From: Rhodoferax ferrireducens
Lineage (GTDB): Bacteria; Pseudomonadota; Gammaproteobacteria; Burkholderiales; Burkholderiaceae_C
Direction: 5' to 3'
Length of the DNA stretch: 64,000 bases
NCBI GenBank assembly: GCA_002083775.1
Contig: MTEI01000002.1
Location: 186,001-250,000, forward strand
Shown: positions 27,632 to 34,996 of the stretch, piece after piece
Numbering within the stretch: position 1 is the first letter of the stretch
Layout of the letters: each line of letters starts with the position of its first letter
Program-made: the position numbers and the translations under genes
Notes under the pieces: generated by a model
Told to the model about the DNA's origin: nothing
Seen by the model: the letters and a program-made list of their open reading frames with translations, nothing else
Database searches by the model: none

Positions 27632-27868
27632 ATGGGCAAAATTTATTCCGGTGATGGATGGATCATCAAAGTCCATTGTGACGACCACCCGCCGATACAC
27701 GCCCATGTGATGCACGCCGACGGTAAAGCCTCGGTGGCCATCGACGGCAGCGTTATCAACTCTGGCGTGCCAGCCAAAGTGATGGCCGAGGCCACCCGCT
27801 GGATTCTGGACAACCCCGCCGTCGTTGAAGCCGAATGGACCAAGATGAACGACCCCAGAAAGAGGTGA
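27632..27868 (+). CDS. DUF4160-family small protein
   Basis: 78 aa. IKVHCDDHPPIHAHVMHADGKASVAIDGSV is the DUF4160 core (histidine-rich strand HPPIHAHV). These proteins occur next to DUF2442 proteins and are thought to be toxin-antitoxin-like, without proven activity. Three bases separate it from the DUF2442 gene. No Shine-Dalgarno sequence is present. Confidence 0.82.
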   Translation: MGKIYSGDGWIIKVHCDDHPPIHAHVMHADGKASVAIDGSVINSGVPAKVMAEATRWILDNPAVVEAEWTKMNDPRKR

Positions 27869-27871
27869 GTC

Positions 27872-28315
27872 ATGAAAAAGCAAGCTGCCCGCCTTGAATC
27901 AGTCGTGCCAGAGCAAAACATGGTGCTGGCCGCCACTTATTCCGATGGCCGTGTGTTGCGTGTGAACCTGACCGATCTGGCCAGCCGCCTGCAGACCTTT
28001 GCAGCGCTGGAAGACCCAGCCGAATTCGCCACCGCCAAAGTGGCGGATTTTGGCTGGACACTGGAGTGGGATTGTGGTGCCTCGCTGGACTCGGACCGGC
28101 TGATTGAGATGGCGCTGGAGCAGGCTGGCATGGCGGAAAACGTCAACTTTCGCCGCTGGCAGGATGCTAATCACCTGAGCCTGACCGATGCCGCCAACGC
28201 CATCGGCCTGACGCGGCGTACCGTCAGCCAGTACCGCACCGGTGCCCGCCCGGTGCCGCGCATCGTCGGGCTCGCCTGCAAAGGCTGGGAAGCTGAACGC
28301 AACCTTCGCGCTTGA
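27872..28315 (+). CDS. DUF2442 protein with C-terminal helix-turn-helix
   Basis: 147 aa fusion. Residues 1-75 are DUF2442-like (TYSDGRVLRVNLTDL, FGWTLEWDCGASLDSD). Residues 95-140 form an XRE-like HTH: FRRWQDANHLSLTDAANAIG and LTRRTVSQYRTGARPVPRIV. As the only DNA-binding protein here, it is the best candidate to bind the 27604-27622 palindrome. The R-M gene begins 22 bases downstream, so it may act like a controller protein for that enzyme (inference). Confidence 0.78.
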   Translation: MKKQAARLESVVPEQNMVLAATYSDGRVLRVNLTDLASRLQTFAALEDPAEFATAKVADFGWTLEWDCGASLDSDRLIEMALEQAGMAENVNFRRWQDANHLSLTDAANAIGLTRRTVSQYRTGARPVPRIVGLACKGWEAERNLRA

Positions 28316-28337
28316 ACGTCATTCAAAAACAGGCCCC

Positions 28338-31300
28338 ATGACACCGCAAGATTTCATCTCCAAATGGGGCGCGCCCGGCGGCATCCCCGGCCCGGCCTAC
28401 GCGCTCAACGAAGAGCAGGGTGCGCAAAGCCATTTTCTGGACCTGTGTGAGCTGCTCGCCGTGCCCAAGCCCGGTAGTGCGGACGGTTACCGGTTTGAGG
28501 AAAAAAGCGCGGTCATTGGTGGCAAAACCGGTTATGCCGACGTGTTCAAACGCGGCGTCTTCGCCTGGGAGAACAAGGCCCCTGGCAAAAATCTGGACGC
28601 GGCCCTCAAACAACTGCTGACCTACAGCCTGGCGCTCTCCAACCCGCCGATTCTGGTGGTGTCTGACCGCCTGACGATCCGCATCCACACCCAGTTCACC
28701 GGCCACCCGAGCCAGACGCACACCGTGCTGCTCGATGAACTGGACCAGCCCGACAAGCTGGCGCTGCTGCGCCGCATCTGGACCGCGCCCGAGAGTTTCA
28801 AACCGAAAGTCACCAACCGCGACATCACCGAGGCGGCGGCCAAGAGTTTTGCCACGTTGGCTGAGGGCCTGCGGCGCCGCGGTGCCGTGACCGACCCCGA
28901 AGCCACCGCCAACCGCGTCGCCCACTTCCTCACCCAATGCCTGTTCTGCTTCTTTGCCGAAGACGTGGGCCTGCTGCCCGGGCAAATGTTTGAGCGCCTG
29001 GTCAGCAACCGCGCCATCACCCCGGCCAAGCTCACCCAAGCGCTGGCGGACCTGTTCAAAGCCATGGCGGAGGGTGGCATGTTTGGCGCGGACGACATTG
29101 CCTGGTTCAACGGCGGCCTGTTCAAGCGCATCGACGTGCCGCAGCTCACCATTCTGGACGTGACCGAGCTGCGCAACGCCGCCGGCTTGAACTGGAGCGC
29201 CATCGACGTGTCGATCTTCGGCACCTTGTTCGAACGCGGTCTGGACCCCGCCAAACGCAGCCAGCTCGGCGCCCACTACACCGACACCGCCACCATCGAC
29301 CGCATCATTGACCCTGTTCTGCGCCGCCCGTTACTACAAAAATGGGAGCTGGTAGCCCAGGATTTAAAAGGGCTGCAGGCCAAAAGTACCAAAAAGGGCG
29401 ACAAGGCCTACCGTGATGCCAAAGCACGTTTTGTCGGCTGGCTCGACGAGCTGGCCAATTACCGCATCCTTGACCCGGCTTGCGGCAGCGGGAACTTTCT
29501 GTTTCTGGGCCTGAAGGCGCTGAAAGACATCGAGCACAAGAGCCACCTGGACGCCGCCGCGCTCGGGCTGGACCGCGAGGCCGATCTGGTCACCGGCCCG
29601 CACAACGTGCTGGGCATCGAGCTCAACGAATACGCCGCCGAGTTGGCGCGCGTGACGGTGTGGATTGGCGAGCTGCAGTGGCGCATGGCGCACGGCTACG
29701 AGTTCAAGACCAACCCCGTGCTGGAGCCGCTGGACCACATCGAGTGCCGCGACGCGCTGCTGAGTTTCCCCGCTGCCTGTCATCCTGGCGCTGCAGTTGA
29801 CGGTCATCCCGGACTCGATCCGGGATCCATGCCTTCAGATGCCACTCAGCCGCCCCACGTTGAACCCGGGGCGTGGGCGGCGCAGATGCCGCAGCCTCAT
29901 ACGCGTTGCTTTTTAAAATCGGCTGCGACATCCGCGCCACCCACGCCCCTGAGCGGTGAGGGTGAAGCTACTGCCGGTCATCCCGACGCTGCAGTTGACG
30001 GTCCTCCAGGCGCTGCAGTTGACGGCCATCCCAGCGCTGCAGTTGACTGTCATCCCGGACTCGATCCGGGATCCACGCCTGCGCCATCTGGATTGCGGGA
30101 CGCACCTACCCTGGCAGCCCCAGCCGTTACCGAAGCCCCCTGGCCCAAAGCCAATATCGTCATCGGCAACCCGCCGTTTTTGGGCGATAAAAAGATGCGC
30201 TCCGAGTTGGGTGACGAGTACACGACAACGCTGCGCAAAACCTACGAGGGCCGTGTGCCCGGTGGTGCGGACCTGGTTTGTTATTGGTTCGAGAAAGCGC
30301 GTACAGCCCTTGGCGGTGCAGGCTTAAATGCTGCAGGTTTAGTAGCGACAAACTCCATTCGGGGTGGGAAAAACAGGGCAGTACTTGATGCCATCGAGAA
30401 GACGACACGTATTTATGAAGCATGGAGTGACCAAGGCTGGGTGAATGAAGGTGCCGCTGTACGGGTGTCTCTTATCGCTTTTGGTGATTCGGCCCAGGAT
30501 GCGCTGCTTGACGGGAAAGTCGTCTCAAAAATACATACTGACTTGTCAGTCACTGCCGGGGCAGGCGGGACAGATACGACTGTTGCTAGACCATTGATTT
30601 GTAACAAAGGGGTTTCTTTTCAAGGGCCGGTTCTCGTTGGTGACTTTGAGATCGCCTACGCCGAAGCAGTCAATTGGTTGCGCCGCCCAAACCCCAATGG
30701 CCGAAGCAGCGCCGATGTCATTCGGCCGCTCAGCAATGGCAAGGACATCACTTCCAACAGCCGTGGCTTGTGGGTCGTAGATTTCGATTCACGAAGCGAA
30801 GACACAGCGGCGCTTTATGAGGAGCCATTCGAGCACGTCGTCAGGTATGTAAAGCCGATGCGCGAGGAAAGCCGGGACGACAGCCGTCGTAAAAAGTGGT
30901 GGCTACACGGTCGATCCGGAACAGACTATCGTATTGCGACCAAGCATATTTCGCGATATATCGCTACCTCTCAGGTGTCAAAGCACCGGATGTTTGTTTG
31001 GCTACCAGAGCGTATTTGGCCGCATCAGACCGTGATCGCGATCGCCCGCGCCGACGACACCACGTTCGGCATCTTGCACAGCCGCTTCCACGAACTCTGG
31101 TCGCTCCGCATGTGCACGTGGCTGGGCGCAGGTAACGACCCGCGCTACACCCCCACCACCTGCTTCGAAACCTTCCCCTTCCCCGCAGGCCTGACGCCCG
31201 CCGACACCGCCCACCAGCGCACCGAAACCCTGCCCAGCGGCGCAATCATCCCCGCCGACATTTATAAGCAAAATATGCCTCTAGCCCTTACAGATAAAGG

Positions 31301-31895
31301 GCAAGTAGCTACAAATAACATACTGAATTCATCCAACGAATCCATGCAACCTACAGACGCCGAGGCGGGGGTGGTTCGGATGTCGGGGGCGATTTTAAAA
31401 AGCAACGCGTATGAGCCCCCGGCATCCGAGCCAGCTCCGCCGGGTCAACCCACAAAAGGCAGCGCGCACGGTATTGAGACCCCAAAACGCAACGACCTGA
31501 AAACTCACGCCACAGCCATCGCCACCGCTGCGAAAAAACTCAACGACCTCAGAGAAAACTGGCTGAACCCGCCCGAGTGGACGCACAAGGTGCCCGAAGT
31601 CACGCCGCTCGGCATGGACCATTCGCCCTACCCGGACCGCATCGAACCCAAACCCGGCATCAGTGAACAAGACCTCAAGGCCCTGCAAAAGCGCACCCTC
31701 ACCAACCTTTACAACGCCAAACCCGCCTGGCTGACCATGGCGCACCAGCAGCTCGACGCCGCCGTTGCCGCCGCCTACAACTGGCCCGACTACGCCCCCG
31801 CGATGCCTGACGACGAAATTCTCAAACGCCTGCTGGCGCTGAATCTGGCGCGCTCAGTTACTATTTCTAGCCAAACGGAACCTCCAACGCCATGA
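28338..31895 (+). CDS. MmeI-like (type IIL) single-chain restriction-modification enzyme
   Basis: 1185 aa combining nuclease, adenine methyltransferase and target recognition. The N-terminal nuclease has Asp68-X9-Glu78-X-Lys80 (YADVFKRGVFAWENKAPG), the same D-X9-EXK spacing known for MmeI. Methyltransferase motif I is DPACGSGNFLFLG (from Asp379) and motif IV NPPF (611-614). The C-terminal part holds TPTTCFETFPFP and WTHKVPEVTPLGMD, typical of the family. Between ECRDALL and NPPF about 115 residues derive wholly from repeats (R2, element C, 24-bp tandems). A second repeat-made insert (R1 plus element C) lies near residues 978-1040. The middle, about 30300-31010, looks more AT-rich than its surroundings, as expected for an exchanged recognition domain. 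Whether the inserts leave activity intact is unknown. Confidence 0.85.
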   Translation: MTPQDFISKWGAPGGIPGPAYALNEEQGAQSHFLDLCELLAVPKPGSADGYRFEEKSAVIGGKTGYADVFKRGVFAWENKAPGKNLDAALKQLLTYSLALSNPPILVVSDRLTIRIHTQFTGHPSQTHTVLLDELDQPDKLALLRRIWTAPESFKPKVTNRDITEAAAKSFATLAEGLRRRGAVTDPEATANRVAHFLTQCLFCFFAEDVGLLPGQMFERLVSNRAITPAKLTQALADLFKAMAEGGMFGADDIAWFNGGLFKRIDVPQLTILDVTELRNAAGLNWSAIDVSIFGTLFERGLDPAKRSQLGAHYTDTATIDRIIDPVLRRPLLQKWELVAQDLKGLQAKSTKKGDKAYRDAKARFVGWLDELANYRILDPACGSGNFLFLGLKALKDIEHKSHLDAAALGLDREADLVTGPHNVLGIELNEYAAELARVTVWIGELQWRMAHGYEFKTNPVLEPLDHIECRDALLSFPAACHPGAAVDGHPGLDPGSMPSDATQPPHVEPGAWAAQMPQPHTRCFLKSAATSAPPTPLSGEGEATAGHPDAAVDGPPGAAVDGHPSAAVDCHPGLDPGSTPAPSGLRDAPTLAAPAVTEAPWPKANIVIGNPPFLGDKKMRSELGDEYTTTLRKTYEGRVPGGADLVCYWFEKARTALGGAGLNAAGLVATNSIRGGKNRAVLDAIEKTTRIYEAWSDQGWVNEGAAVRVSLIAFGDSAQDALLDGKVVSKIHTDLSVTAGAGGTDTTVARPLICNKGVSFQGPVLVGDFEIAYAEAVNWLRRPNPNGRSSADVIRPLSNGKDITSNSRGLWVVDFDSRSEDTAALYEEPFEHVVRYVKPMREESRDDSRRKKWWLHGRSGTDYRIATKHISRYIATSQVSKHRMFVWLPERIWPHQTVIAIARADDTTFGILHSRFHELWSLRMCTWLGAGNDPRYTPTTCFETFPFPAGLTPADTAHQRTETLPSGAIIPADIYKQNMPLALTDKGQVATNNILNSSNESMQPTDAEAGVVRMSGAILKSNAYEPPASEPAPPGQPTKGSAHGIETPKRNDLKTHATAIATAAKKLNDLRENWLNPPEWTHKVPEVTPLGMDHSPYPDRIEPKPGISEQDLKALQKRTLTNLYNAKPAWLTMAHQQLDAAVAAAYNWPDYAPAMPDDEILKRLLALNLARSVTISSQTEPPTP
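29778..29828 (+). repeat. 24-bp unit plus R2 first half (inside R-M gene)
   Basis: One copy of the GGCGCTGCAGTTGAC-type unit (29778-29801), then GTCATCCCGG..GATCCGGGATCC (29803-29828). Encodes CHPGAAVDGHPGLDPGS. Same junction type as the array at 29976. Confidence 0.8.
29883..29934 (-). repeat. Element C hairpin, copy A (inside R-M gene)
   Basis: On the minus strand: 14-base left arm ending TCGCAGCC, a 24-base centre starting GATTTTAAAAAGCAACGC, and right arm GGCTGCGGCATCTG. Twelve of 14 stem positions pair. The centre is identical to copy B at 31377. Confidence 0.8.
29976..30047 (+). repeat. 24-bp tandem repeat, three units (inside R-M gene)
   Basis: Units at 29976, 30000 and 30024 share CGCTGCAGTTGAC and a variable start (GGTCATCCC, GGTCCTCCA, GGCCATCCC). 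They encode the octapeptides GHPDAAVD, GPPGAAVD and GHPSAAVD. The array runs straight into an R2 half. Confidence 0.85.
30049..30074 (+). repeat. R2 repeat, first half (inside R-M gene)
   Basis: GTCATCCCGGACTCGATCC followed by GGGATCC, translated as HPGLDPGS. It closes the repeat pile-up just before methyltransferase motif IV. Confidence 0.8.
31270..31316 (+). repeat. R1 hairpin repeat, copy 7 (inside R-M gene)
   Basis: AAATATGCCTCTAGCCCTTA..GATAAAGGGCAAGTAGCTAC. Read in frame as MPLALTDKGQVAT, the same frame as in purL and tex. Confidence 0.88.
31377..31428 (+). repeat. Element C hairpin, copy B (inside R-M gene)
   Basis: Arms CGGATGTCGGGGGC and GCCCCCGGCATCCG pair at 13 of 14 positions (the exception can be G-U in RNA) around the same 24-base centre as copy A. 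Three inner stem positions differ from copy A on both arms in a compensating way. Encodes MSGAILKSNAYEPPAS. Confidence 0.85.
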
Positions 31896-32182
31896 AACCA
31901 TCGGCCTCCCTGGAACTGCAACGCCAAGCTGTCCGCTTGGCTGCCGCGCGTTACCAAACCACCAACCCGCGCGTGTTTAGCTCGGTGGTTCGTGATGACG
32001 ATGCGGACGGCAGAGACCTGGATTTGCTGGTTGACCCGCTGCCCGGCACCACACTCTTTGACCTGGGTGGCCTGCAGTTTGAGCTGGAGACCTTGCTGGG
32101 TGTGCCGGTAGATGTGCTGACGCCGGGTGATTTGCCAGTCAAGTTTCGGGCCAAGGTGCTGTCTGAGGCGCGTCCGGTATGA
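31892..32182 (+). CDS. Orphan MNT-domain protein with degenerate active site
   Basis: 96 aa, clearly paralogous to the MntA protein at 17245 (shared TTLFD...LLGVPVDVLTP). The key motif reads FSSVVRDDDADGRDLDLLVD: the GSxxRG glycines are lost (SSVVRD), although DxD remains. No HEPN gene follows; only a 14-codon ORF (32179-32223) begins at the ATGA overlap. It overlaps the R-M gene stop by 4 bases, so it is co-translated with it. Probably a remnant or a repurposed antitoxin. Confidence 0.8.
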   Translation: MKPSASLELQRQAVRLAAARYQTTNPRVFSSVVRDDDADGRDLDLLVDPLPGTTLFDLGGLQFELETLLGVPVDVLTPGDLPVKFRAKVLSEARPV

Positions 32183-32283
32183 ATCAAGTGGCGCTGCCCG
32201 CCGTTCGGCAAACCCTGGGCTGAGTCATCAGCTTGTCAGTCGCGGGCCTTTGCCGGGCAAAATCCATTCTTCGGAGAACTCAA

Positions 32284-32595
32284 ATGCTCACACACATCGT
32301 CATGTGGAAACTCAAAGACCACGCAGAAGGCGCGGACAAGGCCACCAATATTGCCAAAGCCAGAGTGCTGCTCGAATCCTGCGCCAGCCTCACGCCCGGC
32401 ATCCACCGCTTTGAGGTGGCCACTGCCCAGCCGGGCCATGAAGCCACTTACGACCTGGTGCTTAACGCGGTGTTTGAGGACGCCGAGGCGCTGGAGGCGT
32501 ACCAAAACCACCCCGATCATGCCGCCATCAAACCCTTTCTGGGGGCCATCCGGCTGGAGCGCCAGTGTATGGATTACACCTACCCCGCGCCATGA
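32284..32595 (+). CDS. Dabb-family (stress-responsive A/B barrel) protein
   Basis: 103 aa. MLTHIVMWKLKDHAEG, LVLNAVFEDAEALEAYQNHP and AIKPFLGAIRLERQCMDYTY match the dimeric Dabb alpha-beta barrel fold. Such proteins bind or cyclise small molecules; the role here is unknown. TCGGAGAAC precedes the ATG. The stop overlaps the next start (ATGA). Confidence 0.9.
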   Translation: MLTHIVMWKLKDHAEGADKATNIAKARVLLESCASLTPGIHRFEVATAQPGHEATYDLVLNAVFEDAEALEAYQNHPDHAAIKPFLGAIRLERQCMDYTYPAP

Positions 32596-33275
32596 CACAA
32601 CCGTCTGAAACTGCTGCAACCAACGTGCCGTATGCGCTGCGGGTGGTGCTGTCGCGCCCGGCATTCTGGGGCTGTTTGTTGCTGGGCGTGATGGTGGGCT
32701 GGATCGTGCCCGGGCAGGCGGCGCAGCCCTGGCTGCCCAAGCTGATCATTGGCTGGAACGTGGGGGCGGGGGTGTATCTGCTGTTTTCGGCCTGGCAGAT
32801 TTTTGGCAAGCCGCGCACCAGCGCGCGGGTGTTGGCGGTGTTGCAGCAAGACGGCTGGCAGCTGGCGCTGGGGGTGGCATTGGCGCTGGTGTTGATGAGC
32901 CTGGTGACCATCGTCGCCCAGTTATCGCAGGCGCGCGATTTGACCGGGCCAGAACGCACCGGGCACCTGGTGCTGGCTGGTCTGACCTGGATGACGGCCT
33001 GGACCTTTACCCAGGTGGTGTTTGCGCTGCAATATGCGCAGAGCTACTTTTTTGCGCAGGTGCAGGGTACCCCGGCGGTATTGACATTTGCCAATGGCCG
33101 CACACCCAACTACCAGGACTTTCTGGATGTGTCGGTGGCCACGGGTGTACTGGGCCGCTCCGCCTCCGCCAGTTTCACCAGCCCGGCCGTGCGCCGTCTG
33201 AGCATGGTGCAGCGCGGCCTGGCGGTGCTGTTTAACCTGGCGTTGCTGGTGCTGGTGATCAATGCGGCGCTTTAA
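32592..33275 (+). CDS. DUF1345 membrane protein
   Basis: 227 aa with about five hydrophobic segments. VLAGLTWMTAWTFTQVVFALQYAQSYF (cited in part) and PNYQDFLDVSVATGVLGRSA are DUF1345 hallmarks. Function is unknown. Start at ATG 32592, overlapping the Dabb stop. Its stop overlaps the stop of the convergent DUF3096 gene. Confidence 0.85.
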   Translation: MTQPSETAATNVPYALRVVLSRPAFWGCLLLGVMVGWIVPGQAAQPWLPKLIIGWNVGAGVYLLFSAWQIFGKPRTSARVLAVLQQDGWQLALGVALALVLMSLVTIVAQLSQARDLTGPERTGHLVLAGLTWMTAWTFTQVVFALQYAQSYFFAQVQGTPAVLTFANGRTPNYQDFLDVSVATGVLGRSASASFTSPAVRRLSMVQRGLAVLFNLALLVLVINAAL

Positions 33276-33421
33276 CGCAGCGCCCCAGTGCCAAACAGCC
33301 CAATCAACCCGATCACGATCAGGTAAATCGCCACGATGTAGTTCAGCAGCCGCGGGATGGTCAAGATCAAAATGCCGGCAACCAGCGAAATCAGCGGGGT
33401 CAGGCTGATGTGAAGGTTCAT
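33272..33421 (-). CDS. Small DUF3096-like membrane protein (49 aa)
   Basis: Reading the minus strand from ATG 33421 gives MNLHISLTPLISLVAGILIL, then TIPRLLNYIVAIYLIVIGLI and GLFGTGALR. Two hydrophobic helices around IPRLLNYIVAIYLIVIGLIGL match the DUF3096 family. Easily missed because of its size. It begins 2 bases after the RcnB-like gene and its stop overlaps that of the DUF1345 gene. Confidence 0.8.
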   Translation of the reverse strand: MNLHISLTPLISLVAGILILTIPRLLNYIVAIYLIVIGLIGLFGTGALR

Positions 33422-33423
33422 GC

Positions 33424-33912
33424 TCAGTTGCTCAGCAGCAGTTGCAGGATCACGCCGGTGGTGATGGCCACCAGCAGGTAGTCACCGCCGTTTTGCACCC
33501 AGTGGTAACCACGCGGAGGCGCACTCAGGTGGTGACCGCGCCAGTCGTTCACCACATATTGCCTGCTGCGGTACTGCAACGGCAGCCGGTCGCCCCGGTA
33601 GTAAGAGCGATCTGGACCGGCACCGCGATGGTCGCGTCGCCAGTCGTTGTCCATGCGCTGGCGCGGGTCATAACGCGGCTGGGCGTAGCGCTGCGGCGGG
33701 TTGCGGTCGAAGTTGCGTTGCTGAACGTCCGGCCGAATGGGTTGGCGGGCGTTCGGGCTGGGGCGCTGGCGCTGGTCTGGCAGCACGCAGTTGCCGTTAC
33801 GGCAATCGTTGTTGTTGCCACGATCGTGGCGGCTGTTGCCTTGGGCAAAGGCGCTGCCTGTGGCAGCCAGTGCCAGAGCCAAGGCGATGTTCATGAATGT
33901 TTTTTGATGCAT
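33424..33912 (-). CDS. RcnB-like periplasmic/envelope protein
   Basis: 162 aa. A signal peptide (MNIALALALAATGSAFA) is followed by a long Arg/Asn/Gln/Pro-rich, low-complexity stretch, then the RcnB-type ending QYVVNDWRGHHLSAPPRGYHWVQNGGDYLL and a hydrophobic C-terminal segment (cited in part). E. coli RcnB affects nickel/cobalt homeostasis; the role here is uncertain. CAGGAGAAC precedes the first ATG. Confidence 0.82.
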   Translation of the reverse strand: MHQKTFMNIALALALAATGSAFAQGNSRHDRGNNNDCRNGNCVLPDQRQRPSPNARQPIRPDVQQRNFDRNPPQRYAQPRYDPRQRMDNDWRRDHRGAGPDRSYYRGDRLPLQYRSRQYVVNDWRGHHLSAPPRGYHWVQNGGDYLLVAITTGVILQLLLSN

Positions 33913-33955
33913 GGTGTTCTCCTGAAAGTTGAATAAGGTGGCGCTGTCCGGGGCT

Positions 33956-34771
33956 TTATTCGCGCGGCTCGCCGCGTGCGTTCACCGTCACGCTTTTGCC
34001 TGGCGGGGCGGTCAGCTGGACATGGTGGTCTATGCCCCTGAAGTTGTAGGTCACGTCCCAAAACTGGGGCGCTGCCTGGCTGGGGACTTCACGACAACGC
34101 TGCACGTCGCGCGTTTGTGGGGGCAACGGGGCGTTGTTGCGACCTACCTGGTTGCCCAAGGCTGCACCCGCTACGGCGCCGCCAACGGTGGCTAGGTCTT
34201 TACCGCTGCCACCGCCCACCTGGTGCCCCAGCACGCCGCCCAGCAGGGCACCCACCACGGCACCCGGTACATTCGAGTTGCGTTGCTCGGCTGGCACCTG
34301 CTCCTGCTCGATCCAGCAGCGCTGTTGCGGCGGGCCAACCACCGCACGCACCGAGGTCACACGCGCCTGGTACACCCGCTCGTTGTTACGGCGGCGAAAG
34401 TCTGGTGCCTGGGCGATGGGCATGGGGGCGTAGCGATCATCATCAACACGGGTGTTGCTGCTTACCATACGCACCGACGACACCCGGTTGTTCAGCCCCA
34501 TGTCGGCCAGCGACCCATAGCGCCCCTGGCGCAGCACCACACAGCGGCCGTTGAAATGGCTGTCTTCACACACCTCCCAGCGCCCGCCGGTCACGCGGGC
34601 TGATGACGCCCGGTCGTTGAAACCAAAGCGTGAAAAGTCGCGCACCTGGCGTTGGGTGCTGAAAGATTGGCCGCGATAGTTGTCCTGCTCGTAAAAAGTG
34701 ACCTGTGCAAAAGCCTGGGTGGCCAGTGTCACGCTGGCCACGGCGAAGATGTGTCTCAACAATTTGTTCAT
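33956..34771 (-). CDS. Secreted beta/gamma-crystallin-like protein with glycine-zipper domain
   Basis: 271 aa. Signal peptide MNKLLRHIFAVASVTLATQAFA. Two crystallin-type Greek-key motifs (VTFYEQDNYRGQSFSTQ and WEVCEDSHFNGRCVVLRQG, about 23-105). Then a basic linker, and a glycine-zipper segment VPGAVVGALLGGVLGHQVGG..GGAVAGAALGNQVG (cited in parts) like the Rickettsia 17-kDa family. The two cores are a rare combination. Heads a leftward operon with the RcnB-like and DUF3096 genes. Confidence 0.82.
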   Translation of the reverse strand: MNKLLRHIFAVASVTLATQAFAQVTFYEQDNYRGQSFSTQRQVRDFSRFGFNDRASSARVTGGRWEVCEDSHFNGRCVVLRQGRYGSLADMGLNNRVSSVRMVSSNTRVDDDRYAPMPIAQAPDFRRRNNERVYQARVTSVRAVVGPPQQRCWIEQEQVPAEQRNSNVPGAVVGALLGGVLGHQVGGGSGKDLATVGGAVAGAALGNQVGRNNAPLPPQTRDVQRCREVPSQAAPQFWDVTYNFRGIDHHVQLTAPPGKSVTVNARGEPRE

Positions 34772-34996
34772 GGATGACTCGTGTAATTCAAAGAACGACT
34801 GTGGCCTTTGCTGGCGCTCCTGTCGGTGCGGCTGCGAACACACCGAATGTGTGTTTCACCGTACCGACACCTTGGTGTGCACGACGTAATCTGACCTGCC
34901 GCTGCTGCTTATCCACTGGATGCACTGCAACTTCTTTGCTGGTATTTGCTGGTGGACACGGCCAGGCGGCAAATCTGTCAACTCAAAGGAACCCTC

